Source of the DNA: Globodera rostochiensis
Taxonomy: Eukaryota > Nematoda > Chromadorea > Rhabditida > Heteroderidae
Direction: 5' to 3'
Length of the DNA stretch: 64,000 nucleotides
Assembly: GCA_018350325.1 (NCBI GenBank)
Contig: JAEVLN010000019.1
Coordinates: 806,001 to 870,000, forward strand
Of the stretch, positions 13,001 to 23,769 are shown one piece after another. The notes beneath the pieces are model-generated. The model had not been told where the DNA came from. It saw only the letters and a list, made by a program, of their open reading frames with translations, and made no database searches. Positions within the stretch are counted from its first letter, which is position 1; each line of letters begins with the position of its first letter. The translations under genes and the position numbers were made by a program.

Positions 13001-16000
13001 AGGGGAGGCAACAGGTGCATATTTTTGGGTTGGAGCGGGGTTTACGAAATTATGAATTGCACTTAAAGAAAAGTTCTGCCGCCGACTGTCTGCTCACTTT
13101 GCCATCCCTGACATTGAACGGATGCACTCGAAAATGTTGCGATGGGATGGATCGTCCGACGATGTGCATTTTTGGATGGATGGAACTCAATTCATTCTCA
13201 CTTAGCATTTACAGCCCTCATCAGGTGTCGTATCGGTTACAAGTTTTCTGTAACTTATTCAACATTTACATTTGCCGCTCTGATTCCCAATTCACGAACA
13301 GCAAGCATCGGCTCATGACGCGCTTTCGCTTACTTTGGACCGTCTGCGGGTGACCGCTTCTCGGACGAGGAATTCTTCGCTGAATTCCGACGATCCCACC
13401 GCATCGAACGATGTCCGTTTGGTGTTCAAATTTGAGGCTGGCAAAGCGGCGATTGTGCACGATATGCGTCGGTTGGACGAACTGATCTCCTTCCCGAAGG
13501 CGTGGTACCGGAAGAAACTGATCAAACGCCTCTTTCTCGGTCAAAAGTCGCTAAAGGCACCAAATACTGTTGCAACACGAAAAGAATTATCGATGTCAAC
13601 GGAGCAATCCGTGGGATATCGGAATTTAAACTCGGAAAAAAGTGATCTGAATCATTCGTCCGCTGGCGTTGGTACCAATTGGAAAGCATTGGTGGACGTA
13701 ACGTTTGACTGGGAAGAGATGAATGTTAACGCGCAAATGTCAACGACGATGGGGTAAAGCCGAATTGATCTTTTATTGGAAATAATTAAATTTTAGTTTT
13801 ACGACATGGCTGACTAAAAGGGGATCAACAAGTGTTGCGGTTATGGTAAGTATACAAATGAAAGGTTTCGGATCAGAATTTCCGAACAACTCGGGCTAAA
13901 AATGGGTCAAATTTTGTGGTTTTCTAAACTTTATTTTGAAATTACAGTTCGACTCTTCTCGGAATCGCGAGCTTGGACTGCGTTTTGAATTGGGCTCGAG
14001 CCAAATTGTCGCCGATGGGGGTGTCATCTCCGGAGAAATGAGCATTAATTCACTTGCCATTTCGACAAAATATTCAAAATTTATTGAGGTTTTTGGGATT
14101 TAAAACCAAAAAAAAAAAACAATTTTTGCTACAGAAAGCGCCTGAACACAACATCGAACTTCAAGTTGGACTGTTGCAGAGTAAAATTGAATGGATGGGC
14201 CGATCAATTTTTATTGTCAGAATAATTGATCAGAAAATGGTCGCTTCAACCGATTGGAGTTATAAAAAGTCTGAAGATGAAGAGAAGGTAGAAAATGGAA
14301 TAAAAATTCAAAAAAGAAATGTTTAAAGGTGAAAGAAGCACATTGTTTCCTGAAGATGGATGCGTCATGGTCGGATTTGGATTTAATCATCACAAGAACA
14401 ACCAGTGGAGATTTTGTCAAAATTGGACAGAAATTGCGACTGTTTTTTAAGGTCCATTCCTGATTCCTGAACACTCCTCGATTATATTCACGTTTAAACA
14501 AATAGGATCAGCTCCATAACAGTCGAGTCATTTGGGAGGAGCAATTCGGAGGCGTCGACTTAGACGACGATGGCTCTTCAATTGCTGGAGGCGGTGGCTC
14601 AAATAGCTCTTCAGTTGGCTCGAATTTGGGCACCCTTTGGCACGACGTTTTGGATCAACTCAGCGAAATTCAACTCCATCACAAGTTTTTACCACTTCCG
14701 GATGCTGACGATGGAATTACCCTCGTGGGCGGTGACTTGAACTTTTGGGCGCGACGAATTTCGCTGGCGTGTATGGACGGAGACACGACAAATGCGGCCG
14801 TGTACGTTTTGAACAGCACGAATTGCCCTGGGACGGAAACGGATTTCTTCAATTTTACTTTTTGCTTTAATGTTTAAATTTAAAAAAAACCTAGAACATA
14901 AATGGGTACGTTCAATGCCCTTGTTTCTTTTAGTTGGGCACTCTTTCATATGGTCGAACCTGGCATTGGCATTTCATCTCGAGCCAATTACGAATTTGTC
15001 TCGTCGAAGGTTGCGGACACTTCGGCAGCAAAGCAAATTGGAATTGCCCTTCAGCAGAAATTCAAGTTCCGGCTGGGAAATGTTCAGCAACGGACTCACG
15101 ATGGACGCGACGAAAGCCGAAGTGAAAAGTGTAAAGCAATCATTTGCCGAGTACAGGTCGTACCCAAAGTCTTGCAGAAGTGAAAATTAGTGCGGGTTTT
15201 GGTTTATTTCAGTATTCACGAGGGTCAATGTTGCGCCACAATTCTCCAATCGAACATTGCGTTTCGGCACTGATCGGCGATGTGTTGGCACAGTTGCGAG
15301 ATGTTGTGGGAGGAACAGTGCCGTCTAATGCCTCCGATGTAAATGAAGCAACTTCTTCATCAGTATCATCTGCCGTTGTTTCACCGGCCAAACTCTCTCA
15401 CAATGTGCTCCAACTGTTTCAATTCGCGGCTTTGAACGCCCTTTTGACGAATTTACAACATCAACCGATATTTGAAGACGGATCATCGGAAGATGCGGAT
15501 AACCCTAAAGCAAAGTCCGATCGGGAAGACATCTTACAAACTGTTTTCAGCAAATTTGTATGCCAATTCCACGATGCGGTCCGAATACAGACTGGTTGGT
15601 ACCTTCGAGTAGAGCTGGAGGCGGTTGAGAATTTTTCACCAACCCGGGTTGAAAATATTTGGAGATGGAGAATTGACGAGGGGAACAAAATCGGGGGACA
15701 CGTTGATAATCCTTAAAATTTTTCAATCTTTTTTGGAAGTAGAAAGTCAGAAATTTAAACTTCCTCTCGGGGACCTCCCTCTCAATTTCTCCCGTCTTCA
15801 ACTGTCTCCAATTAATCGCATAAAAAGTGACGGATCAACACAATTCATCCGCCCTTTGCAATTCACAGAGTTCAACGCTCAGCTGGGCTTTCTTCCTGAT
15901 CTTTTGCGCTCATACCTTCACCTTCAAACTGACGGTCTCCACAAACAACAACAACAAAAGGTTTTTCCTAACGATGCTCGAGACTAAAGCGATTGGACCA

Positions 16001-16550
16001 AAAATCGAATTGTTTATATATCTCTCCCTTCAGGACACTTTTTCGCGATTTCCTCTGCCATTGTCTTCGTCTTCCGCGGCACTGACAAAATCACCGAAAG
16101 ATCAAATCACTTTGGGGAGGGACGACGGGGCGGAAATGCTCAAAAGTGCAGGAGACCAGCGAATTTACGTCTGCGAAGAATGGTGGGTTTTGATTTTTGA
16201 AATTTATTATTAATTATTGCCCAAATATTTAAGGGACGTGGACCCGAAAATACAATTCATCGACAGGTCGGTGTCATTAACGGAATTCAATTTCATTCAT
16301 TTGGAATTAACGCTGGAATTTCTTTAAGGTTCAAATGGAATCCCCCCGTCATCGACGACATTTTGAAGAGGCTTCAGGTGTCCTCCAATAAAACGCACTT
16401 TTTCTTCAAATAATTCGCCTCCCACAGATTTTTGACCATCGACGAACCATTCCAAAGGTTATGCAACGGAGCGTATTCGACCGTTGTGACCATCTTCTTT
16501 TTATCGCATTCAGTCAAATTTTGGCACAATTGAGAAAAGAAAAGCGTTGA
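1020..16550 (+). CDS. lpd-3: bridge-like lipid transfer protein 1 (BLTP1/KIAA1109/Tweek; LPD-3 in C. elegans)
   Basis: Very large multi-exon gene for a repeating-beta-groove bridge protein that moves phospholipids between the ER and other membranes. The N-terminus is diagnostic. A single membrane anchor (residues about 57-78, [20 protein letters not shown]) is followed across an intron by [14 protein letters not shown], then [18 protein letters not shown] and RINEGFLIF, which match the BLTP1 N-terminal chorein-like region. [16 protein letters not shown] follows. Exon 1 is 1020-1255 (AG|GTAGAA) and exon 2 starts at 1379. Long beta-strand-rich, mostly non-repetitive exons continue with short introns. 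The last exon carries [13 protein letters not shown] and ends at TGA 16548-16550. The start is the ATG at 1020, placed just before the acidic luminal leader. I did not resolve every internal exon. Family assignment is secure; the exact protein length is not. Confidence 0.93.
8151..8406 (+). repeat. oversized intron in lpd-3 with a probable repeat insertion
   Basis: Most introns of this gene are 40-100 bases, but this one is about 256. Its start (GGGTGGACAACACCGGTTTT) and a later AAAACCGGATTTT form an imperfect inverted pair, and TTAACCGGGTACG follows. This looks like the remnant of a short non-autonomous element. No coding sequence is present, and target-site duplications are not clear. Confidence 0.35.
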
Positions 16551-16834
16551 AAAAACAAATTAAATTATTATTTTCATTTTGAAAGAATAAATGTAAAAAC
16601 AACGCGACATTATTAAATAAAATTTTAAGTGTTAAATCTGTAAAATATTCAAGCAAAAGAATTTAAAAAGTTAAGATAAGGAAATTGCAAGAAAATAATG
16701 AAATGAGGAAAAAGCAGTTGGAATCGCTCGCGGCGACCCAGTTAAATTGTGCCAATTAATCATCAAATTCCTTTTCCTTCAAATTATCAGACCAAGGGCA
16801 TTGTTGCGTTTTGCTAAATTTTAATTTTTAAGTT
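16551..16834. other. short AT-rich intergenic region
   Basis: Separates the 3' ends of the convergent lpd-3 and small acidic genes. It is AT-rich, with A-rich runs compatible with polyadenylation on either strand. Confidence 0.5.
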
Positions 16835-17154
16835 CTACGAAACATTGTCGGGGGGGGCAGGTCTTGAGATTTTGTGTGCCATATTTGGGTTTCTTTCAAA
16901 TGTGTACTCGTGGGTGCAGTTGTACGCGTTCTTCTTGCCCATATTTTCGTGCACTGGCAATGGAAATGCTTCTCCGCTTTCCTTCTGTTGCTGCTCTTCG
17001 GCCTCGTCGTTGTCCTTTTTCACGAACGATTTTATTTGCCAATGTTTGAATATTGCCGTACCTCATTCTTTTCATTCACCGACGGCTGCTGATTGGGCTT
17101 TTCGGCATTTCGATTAGCTTCCGTTTCCCTTTGCTCGTCGGAATTCGAATTCAT
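16835..17154 (-). CDS. small acidic hypothetical protein, two exons
   Basis: Exon 1 (17154-17062, 31 codons) begins MNSNSDEQRETEANR and ends at a GTACGG donor. Exon 2 (17014-16835) starts after ...GTGAAAAAG with DNDEAEEQQQKESG and ends in RPAPPDNVS and TAG. Both junctions are phase 0, giving 90 residues across a 47-base intron. The protein is rich in Glu, Asn and Gln in its first 45 residues, then has a less biased tail with a single Cys (NAYNCTHEYTFERNP). There is no signal peptide or membrane segment. It ends about 285 bases from the convergent lpd-3 gene. I recognise no family. Clean phase and the composition shift at both junctions argue for a real gene, but a chance model cannot be excluded. 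Confidence 0.5.
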
Positions 17155-17921
17155 TTGGCCAAAGCAAAAAAGAGAACAATTTTTTTAAATGGGACAAATT
17201 ACGGTTTGGAAAAAGTATTAAAACCTTTTTAAAAAAATTAGTTAAAGTGATTTAAATAAGAAAAGGGGAGAGATTGTGTAATTGTGACGTGAATAAATTC
17301 CGTTAAAGTTTTTGCGTCCCGGTAATTGCCCCCCTCCCACGCGTTCTCAAATTGTTTGTTTGGGTTATGTCACGACATTTTATGCGACTGATTGCTATTT
17401 TTACTCTTTTGTTTGTCACGAGTTGTTGAAAGAAAGTCCTAAAATTATTTTTGGGGAGGGGGGGGGGTAATTAAAATCTCATTAAATATTGTTTATGCTT
17501 TATATTTACACAAATTTGTTTAAAACCTGTTGAGAGGGCTTTATATATCAATAAAAACTGATATTGAACAATGTGCTGCTTTAGTTGGGGGGGGGGGACC
17601 ATCGGCAAAACCCAAAAGCAGGATTAGCAGCTGAAAAAGCAGGAAATATTCTTTAGGCGTGTAAATAAACGCATTTAATATTTGACCACCTGAAAAGCGG
17701 CTTTTAATTGCTGCTATGGTCAAATTTTTGCTTATTTATTTGTTAGCGAATTTTATTTTAGAAATTTGGACATTTTTAAGACGAGCTTCCTAGAAAATTC
17801 AAAAAGCAGGCCAAAGTGAAAAAGCAGAAATTAGCAAGAAAAGCCTGCTAAAGCAGGTACTATATGCCTGTTCTACTTGAACGCCTTGAAAAAGGGGGCA
17901 AAGTTCGGTCTCCCGTCGTCG
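17155..17921. other. intergenic region with poly-G tracts and repeated AAAGCAGG motifs
   Basis: Non-coding. It has G runs at about 17455-17467 and 17586-17598. Between 17615 and 17865 it has at least six copies of a short AAAGCAG(G) motif, some as inverted pairs (GCCTGCTAAAGCAGG). It lies just beyond the 3' end of the dehydrogenase gene. Function unknown. Confidence 0.4.
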
Positions 17922-18806
17922 TCAGTTCAATCGACTGCCGCCGTCCACATTGAAAGTTTGGCCCACAATGTAATCGGACTCTTCGGACGCCAAAAGAATC
18001 GCCGTCCCCACAAGGTCTTTGGGGACGCCCATTCTGCCGATGGGCAACGAATGCGTCACTTGGCGTGTCTTTTCGCCCACTTCGAGCTGTTCAAGTTGGG
18101 CACTCATCGCGTCCACCTTTTGCCACATTTGCGTGTCCACATAGCCTGGGGCGATCCCGTTCACGTTGATCCCGTGTTTGATCAGGTCCAAACCCGCGGA
18201 TTGGGTAAGGCTAATCACCGCCGCCTTCGACGCGCAATAAACGGCCACCAGTCCTTCTCCTTGTCGCCCGGCCTGACTGGCCATGTTGATGATTTTGCCA
18301 CCTTTGCCTCGTCCTATCATATGCCGTCCAACTGCCTGTATAAAATATTCTGTAATTAGCCTGAGGCGTTTGAACTGTCCAATCAGTTGGGACACTTTAC
18401 TTCCTCACAATTGGCATAGTTTTTATCCGTCTTCATGGCGACTTGCCTGGATCATGAACAAAGTGCCCGACACATTTGCAGCGAATACTTTCTCAAAGCT
18501 CTCTCTGCTGATCTCCACGATCGGTGCCATGTCGAACACCGCGGCACAATTGATTAGAATATCGATATGCCCGAACTGCTCCAGCACCTTGCAGACGCAC
18601 CCGTCGATGGACTTCTGGTCGGTCACGTCCAACCCAACAGCGACCGTGCCGGCTCCAATGTCGCCAGCCGCTTTTATTGCCTCATCCGTGAGAATGTCGC
18701 CCAAGGCAACTTTTGCCCCCTCCTTCACATAGCCTTCGGCAAAGGCACGTCCAATGCCTCGCGCGCCGCCTGTGATCAGCGCCGTTTTGCCTTCGAGACG
18801 GCCCAT
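17922..18806 (-). CDS. bacterial-type short-chain polyol dehydrogenase (sorbitol/L-iditol 2-dehydrogenase-like)
   Basis: NAD(P)-dependent SDR expected to oxidise a sugar alcohol such as sorbitol to a ketose in the cytosol. Exon 1 is 18806-18447 (120 codons), then a 111-base intron with a GC donor (CAG|GCAAGT) and CAG acceptor, then exon 2, 18335-17922. The protein is 257 residues, the usual length for classical SDRs. Visible features are the nucleotide-binding TGGARGIG (12-19), an ILIN motif with Cys in place of the second Asn of NNA, and the catalytic set N111, S140 (NMASQAG), Y153 and K157 (YCASK). The C-terminus is YIVGQTFNVDGG. The text closely resembles the SmoS/polyol dehydrogenases of rhizobia and other alphaproteobacteria, more than any animal SDR I know. 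No signal peptide is present. The spliceosomal intron and nematode neighbours argue against contamination. The exact substrate is inferred. Confidence 0.9.
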
Positions 18807-19368
18807 CGTTAATAAAATTCCCTATCAGTTGAAAAATGCATTTGCATGGGAATAAAGTCCAAAGTGTTTATTAGCATCAATAATAAAGTTTCCTCTCTCT
18901 CTCTCCACCAATTAGCGATTAATTGCCTAATTAACGTTTCTTTTGGCCAAAAATTTTGTCAAAAGGTCAAAGAAGAACAAATTAAGAAAATAAGGAGCTG
19001 AGGGAATTGCCACTTGCCATAAACAGAGTCATTAATAATTTAGGAACGGTAAAAACAAATAAAAGAAAAACAAAAATAATAATTTCATCTCTTTAACGAA
19101 TAAACGATGTAACAATAAAATGGTGGAAAAACAATGAATTGCAAATAAAATAGACTTTTGCTTTTCATTTAAAAAAAAAATAATAATAAGCAAAATAATT
19201 AAAGCGGATTAATGTCGGACGACAATACAAATCAACAATTATAAAGTTTTGTGCTTATTTGGCAATGGCCACTTTGGTTTATATTATTTAATGACGCGTC
19301 ATTTTGTTTGTTTTCGCTCGCCCATTTTGAATTTGTTCGTATTATTCCGTTGGACAATTCGGCCCCCC
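18807..19368. other. intergenic region
   Basis: AT-rich upstream region of the dehydrogenase and downstream region of the sushi-domain gene, with a CT-repeat (TCTCTCTCTCTCC) near 18890-18908. No gene seen. Confidence 0.5.
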
Positions 19369-21712
19369 TCAGCGCCTTCTTTTGCCCGTCATTACGCAGG
19401 GGCCCAAAATTGAGGGCAAAAATTGGCCTCCAATTTGGCAGGTGGCGGTTGTTTGACCGGAGGGCACAAACCTTTCAATTCAAAAGGAACGACAAAAATG
19501 GAAAGACTTCAAGCAGTACCCCGGGTTGCAGAACAAAGTGGCCATTGTTCCCACGGGATACGAGCCGACCAGTGAGCCGGAAGAATACTGAATGTTGCCG
19601 TTCAGAGGCACCGATGGACCGATTAGGCACCTCTGTTGTTGTTGTTGTAAGCCGGTGCCAAAAGATGAAAAGGCTAAAGTTGCTTTATAAAACAGCAAGA
19701 TGACTGAATAAATTAAATTGAGGGGGGGGGGGGGCGGGGGTGAGACGGTGGGGGTGAGGTGGCGGGGTGAGACGGTGGGGGTGAGGTGTCGGGGGTGAGA
19801 CGGTGGGGGTGAGGTGTCGGGGGTGAGACGGTGGGGGTGAGGTGTCGGGGGTGAGACGGTGGGGGTGAGGTGTCGGGGGTGAGACGGTGGGGGTGAGGTG
19901 TCGGGGGTGAGACGGTGGGGGTGAGGTGTCGGGGGTGAGACGGTGGGGGTGAGGTGGCGGGGGTGAGACGTGGGGGTGAGGTGGCGGGGGTGAGACGGTG
20001 GGGGTGAGACGGGTGAGACGGGTGAGACGGGTGAGACGGGTGAGACGGTGGGGGTGAGGTGGTGGGGGTGAGACGGTGGGGTGAGGTGGCGGGGGTGAGA
20101 CGGTGGGGTGAGGTGGCGGGGGTGAGACGGTGGGGGTGAGGTGGCGGGGGTGAGACGGTGGGGGTGAGACGGGTGAGACGGTGGGGTGAGACGGGTGAGA
20201 CGGTGGGGGTGAGGTGGCGGGGGTGAGACGGTGGGGGTGAGACGGTGGGGTGAGGTGGCGGGGGTGAGACGGTGGGGGTGAGGTGGCGGGGGTGAGACGG
20301 TGGGGGTGAGACGGGTGAGACGGTGGGGTGAGACGGGTGAGACGGTGGGGGTGAGGTGGCGGGGGTGAGACGGTGGGGGTGAGACGGGTGAGACGGTGGG
20401 GGTGAGGTGGCGGGGGTGAGACGGTGGGGGTGAGACGGGTGAGACGGTGGGGGTGAGGTGGCGGGGGTGAGACGGTGGGGGTGAGACGGGTGAGATGGTG
20501 GGGGTGAGACGGTGGGGGTGAGACGGTGGGGGTGAGACGGTGGGGGGTGAGACGGTGGGGTGAGGTGACGGGGGTGAGACAGTGGGGGTGAGGTGGCGAG
20601 GGTGAGACGGTGGGGTGAGGTGGCGGGGGTGAGACAGTGGGGGTGAGGTGGCGGGGGTGAGACGGTGGGGGTGAGGTGGCGGGGGTGAGACGGTGGGAGT
20701 GAGACGGCGGGGGTGAGATGGCGGGGGCGAGGCGGGCGGGGGTGAGGCGGCGCCCCTCCGGCCGTCGGTCTGAACTCTTTGCTTTAGTTTGGTGCTAACC
20801 GTTCGATTGGGAGCAACTTCCCAATACGGACGGCTGCCAAATGCCGTTGAGACATGACGCCGATGTCGTCCCACTCGGAATTTGTCCCGCGGGGCATTGT
20901 AATGTTGCGATAGTGCCGGAAGGATACGGTCCGGAGAATTGGTTTTCGCCGTTTGTGTAAATTACAGTCCCTATGAAAATCAGTGGAAAAATGTTAAATT
21001 TGAATTAACGCACGGACCTAAGCCCAGCGAAAGCGGCGAAACCCCCGACAGGCATTGGCCAACCGAAGAAAGGCCACAAAGGCCAGAAGAAAGGCCGGCA
21101 GATGCGGGGAAAAGGCCGCCGGCGGACGCTGGGAAAAGGCCGCCGGCGGATGCGGGGAAAAGGCCACCGGGGGACGCGGGGAAAACGCCTCCGGCGGAGG
21201 AAAGGGAACAGCCGGAAAACGCTGGCGGCTGCCAAATTCCGTTCAGGCAGACCGCCGTTGAAGGGCCTTTAGGGGAGCGCGGAATATATTTAATTAATAA
21301 AATTTATTTTTTTTTGTAAATTTGTTACCCAATGAAATTCCGCCTTGGACACAAAACATTGAAGCGATTGTGCCGGAGGGAAAGGGCCCCACTGAGCCCC
21401 CCGGGGCATTGCCCACGACTCCGCCGCCCTGAGAATATTGCACGGAAGCGCCCAAAGGCGGCACAATTCCCAGAAGACAAAAGTTGTTCTTTGAACATTA
21501 ATAGCGTAAATTTGTGGGACTAACACAAAAAACTTGGCAAAATTTGCAACGAAATGCGTCAGAATTGGCGTTTGTTTAATTCTAATTCATTCATTTACCT
21601 GCTGGCGTTTGAAGACGAAATGTTTTTGGACTGTTCCATTTTGATGAGTCATTTTGAAAGTGCCAAAGTTGGACATCGAAACCAAAAGAAATGCCATCAA
21701 ATTGAATTGCAT
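19369..21712 (-). CDS. secreted protein with three sushi (CCP) domains
   Basis: Six phase-consistent exons: 21712-21599, 21488-21329, 21266-21018, 20970-20800, 19682-19520 and 19471-19369, giving 319 residues. The N-terminus MQFNLMAFLLVSMS is a signal peptide, so the protein should be secreted. Sushi 1 is split between exons 2 and 3 (GPFPSGTIASMFC, then AVCLNGIWQPPAFSGC). Sushi 2 fills exon 4 (YPSGTIATLQCPAG, SASCLNGIWQPSVLGSC). Sushi 3 is split between exons 5 and 6 (SYPVGTMATLFCNPG, then TTATCQIGG and LGPC). Exon 3 ends in a linker of repeated GGLFPASA units. The last residues are basic (KRRR). Intron 4 (20799-19683, 1117 bases) is filled by a minisatellite. In plant parasites, secreted CCP proteins can be cuticle or gland products; nothing here shows which. 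The start ATG at 21712 is chosen because it opens the signal peptide. Confidence 0.8.
19721..20758 (-). repeat. intronic GTGAGACGGTGGGG minisatellite
   Basis: About 1 kb of tandem units on the plus strand built from GGGGGTGAGACGGT and GGGGTGAGGTGGCG, with GTGTCGG and ACGGGTGAG variants arranged in higher-order blocks. It lies wholly inside intron 4 of the sushi gene. The opposite strand is C-rich and therefore stop-free in long stretches, so the long His/Pro/Ser/Thr open frame there is a composition effect. Confidence 0.95.
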
Positions 21713-22335
21713 TTCGACGTAACAATGCCAAAGAATAACGACAAAGGTATTAAAATAAATAATTAAAATGTAAGTTTAAGTATTTAAAGTATTATTGAAT
21801 ATTATTTATGCAACCAATTCCCTTAAGAATCATAAATTAGACAACAAAACATTCATTTGTAATGGCCAAATTTGTAATAATCCTAAAATATTTACAGAAA
21901 CGAAACAACGCGCGGATTACTTCCGCTGATTGGCGAGGTCTATTTTGAAATTTGTGATGAAAATATATTTATTTATACACACAAATCACGTGCAATGTTT
22001 GCATCATTAGCCATTTATTCTCTCAATTTTAATCAAGTTAAATAATGTCCGTGAAATTGCATTTTAAAAATCAAATCAATTAACAAAAAATGATCAGTAT
22101 GTCCCGTCAATCGGTCAGTGGCCAATTTGGCACGGATGTCCGTTTAATGATTGGTCTTTGGATCGATTAGCTGCTATTAACGTGACCGTCCTTGTTTGAT
22201 GATTCATTCATTTGCACCAAAAAGGTTAACTGATTGGAATGGAGATCGGACCAATCGAGATTCTTGATCGAAACCTTGACCGGTCCTCAAGTCCGAACTC
22301 TAAGGTTGGAACATTCTAACTTTTTATCCGTGGCA
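21713..22335. other. intergenic, AT-rich
   Basis: Upstream region of the sushi gene; no convincing exon on either strand. Confidence 0.5.
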
Positions 22336-22525
22336 TTAATTATTATCGTCGGTCAAATTAGGGAGAAAGGGAAAGAGCGGAGGTTGGGGCATTGTGCCGT
22401 CGTTGTCTGAAAGGACGCCGACCAGCAAAATGACGATGAGAAGGACGAATCGGAGGAATGTAATGGCACGTCCACTTCCTTGGCACGGATTTGCCTTACC
22501 GGATGGGTGTGCGCATTCCGGTAGT
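22336..22525 (-). CDS. possible C-terminal exon with a membrane segment (uncertain)
   Basis: One minus-strand frame reads ECAHPSGKANPC and then a strongly hydrophobic stretch (ITFLRFVLLIVILLVGVL) before a short polar tail ending NLTDDNN and TAA at 22338-22336. This could be the C-terminus of a membrane or GPI-anchored protein. No good acceptor or start was found upstream, and an overlapping frame is also open, so it may be chance. Confidence 0.2.
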
Positions 22526-22719
22526 ACACATTAAACGATCCGTTGGAAACTTTTAAATGGCATTAAATCGTCGGAGACAGCCGCCGAACGAAATGTTAAA
22601 CAAACGCACTTTTCCTGCACAACAGCAGGTAGGGACAATTGTCGTGCGACTTCGCATTCCGAGTGCACGCAAACCGAACGCCGTAACCGACGCTTCTGTT
22701 TCTGGAGACCAAAATGTGG

Positions 22720-23110
22720 GGGGGGGGGACTTTGTTTTGTATTCAAAACAAACTATTTTCTGCCACGATTCACCTGATGGTCCCGTCTTAGCCGGGGGAG
22801 GGGGGGGGGGACTTTGTTTTGTATTCAAAAAAAAACTATTTTCTGCCACGAACGATTCACCTGATGGTCCCGTCTTAGCCGGGGGAGGGGGGGGGGACTT
22901 TGTTTTGTATTCAAAAAAACTATTTTCTGCCACGATTCACCTGATGGTCCCGTCTTAGCCGGGGGAGGGGGGGGGACTTTGTTTTGTATTCAAAAAAAAC
23001 TATTTTCTGCCACGATTCACCTGATGGTCCCGTCTTAGCCGGGGGAGGGGGGGGGGACTTTGTTTTGTATTCAAAAAAAACTATTTTCTGCCACGATTCA
23101 CTTATCAAGG
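22720..23110. repeat. five-copy ~80-bp tandem repeat with poly-G core
   Basis: The unit contains GATTCACCTGATGGTCCCG, then TCTTAGCC, a G run of variable length, ACTTTGTTTTGTATTC, an A run and CTATTTTCTGCCAC. The GATTCAC starts lie at 22765, 22854, 22934, 23014 and 23094, so later units are exactly 80 bases apart. Units differ mainly in homopolymer length. No gene is evident across it. Confidence 0.95.
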
Positions 23111-23769
23111 CATTTGGCGCAAGAATTTGTCGGGGGGCAAATTATCGGACAGCTGACGACGACGCAATTGGCACGGCACGGCACGGCACGGCACAGACTT
23201 TGGCGCTCAGACGGACGCACCTGGACACAAAGTCCAATGAGCGCGTTCAAACGCCCCAACGGTTAAAGCAAAAATGTCCGGAATGCGAAAAAGTTCAAAA
23301 AATTAACAGCTTCTTCTTCGATTGGGCTCATCTGCTCGTCATTCGGAAACAGAAGTGATTCGAAACAAAAAAGGAAAGTGATCAGACAAATCGATTATTC
23401 TTTGTGCTAAAGGGCTTTTGTATGCAAAGGCAAAGTGCCGAACCATCGACAAAAATTTCATTTTATGACCAATTCAATTGGATCACCAATTCGTAATCAA
23501 TCGAACTCAGCCGAACCCATCTTAATTAATCCTTCGCATCCATCCTCCACCCCCCGGCGTCCACCCCCCCCCCCTCCCCCCCCCCCCCCGGCGCCGTCGC
23601 CCCCGTCTTTGTTTTGTCATTTATCCGTCAACCGCCGCCCCCCGCCCCCTCATCCGGTCGTCGCCGACCGATCATTTCACTGTTCAGCACCATCCTGAGA
23701 CGATTGACGGCGCCAGTTTGTCGCCCTGCCCTCCGCCGAATTGAAAGTATTCCATTCCATCCGAACCAA
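23111..23769. other. intergenic region with poly-C runs
   Basis: Contains a GGCAC short repeat near 23170-23192 and long C runs near 23563-23590. Proline-rich open frames here follow from C-rich composition. No supported gene. Confidence 0.5.

Noticed and set aside
17922..18806. Bacterial contamination as the source of the dehydrogenase
   Set aside because: The gene has a spliceosomal-type intron with matching phase and lies between nematode genes in one contiguous sequence.
19480..20874. 464-codon open frame of His/Pro/Thr repeats
   Set aside because: Stop-free because the strand is C-rich; the sushi exons splice around it in correct phase. Kept only as a possible retained-intron product.
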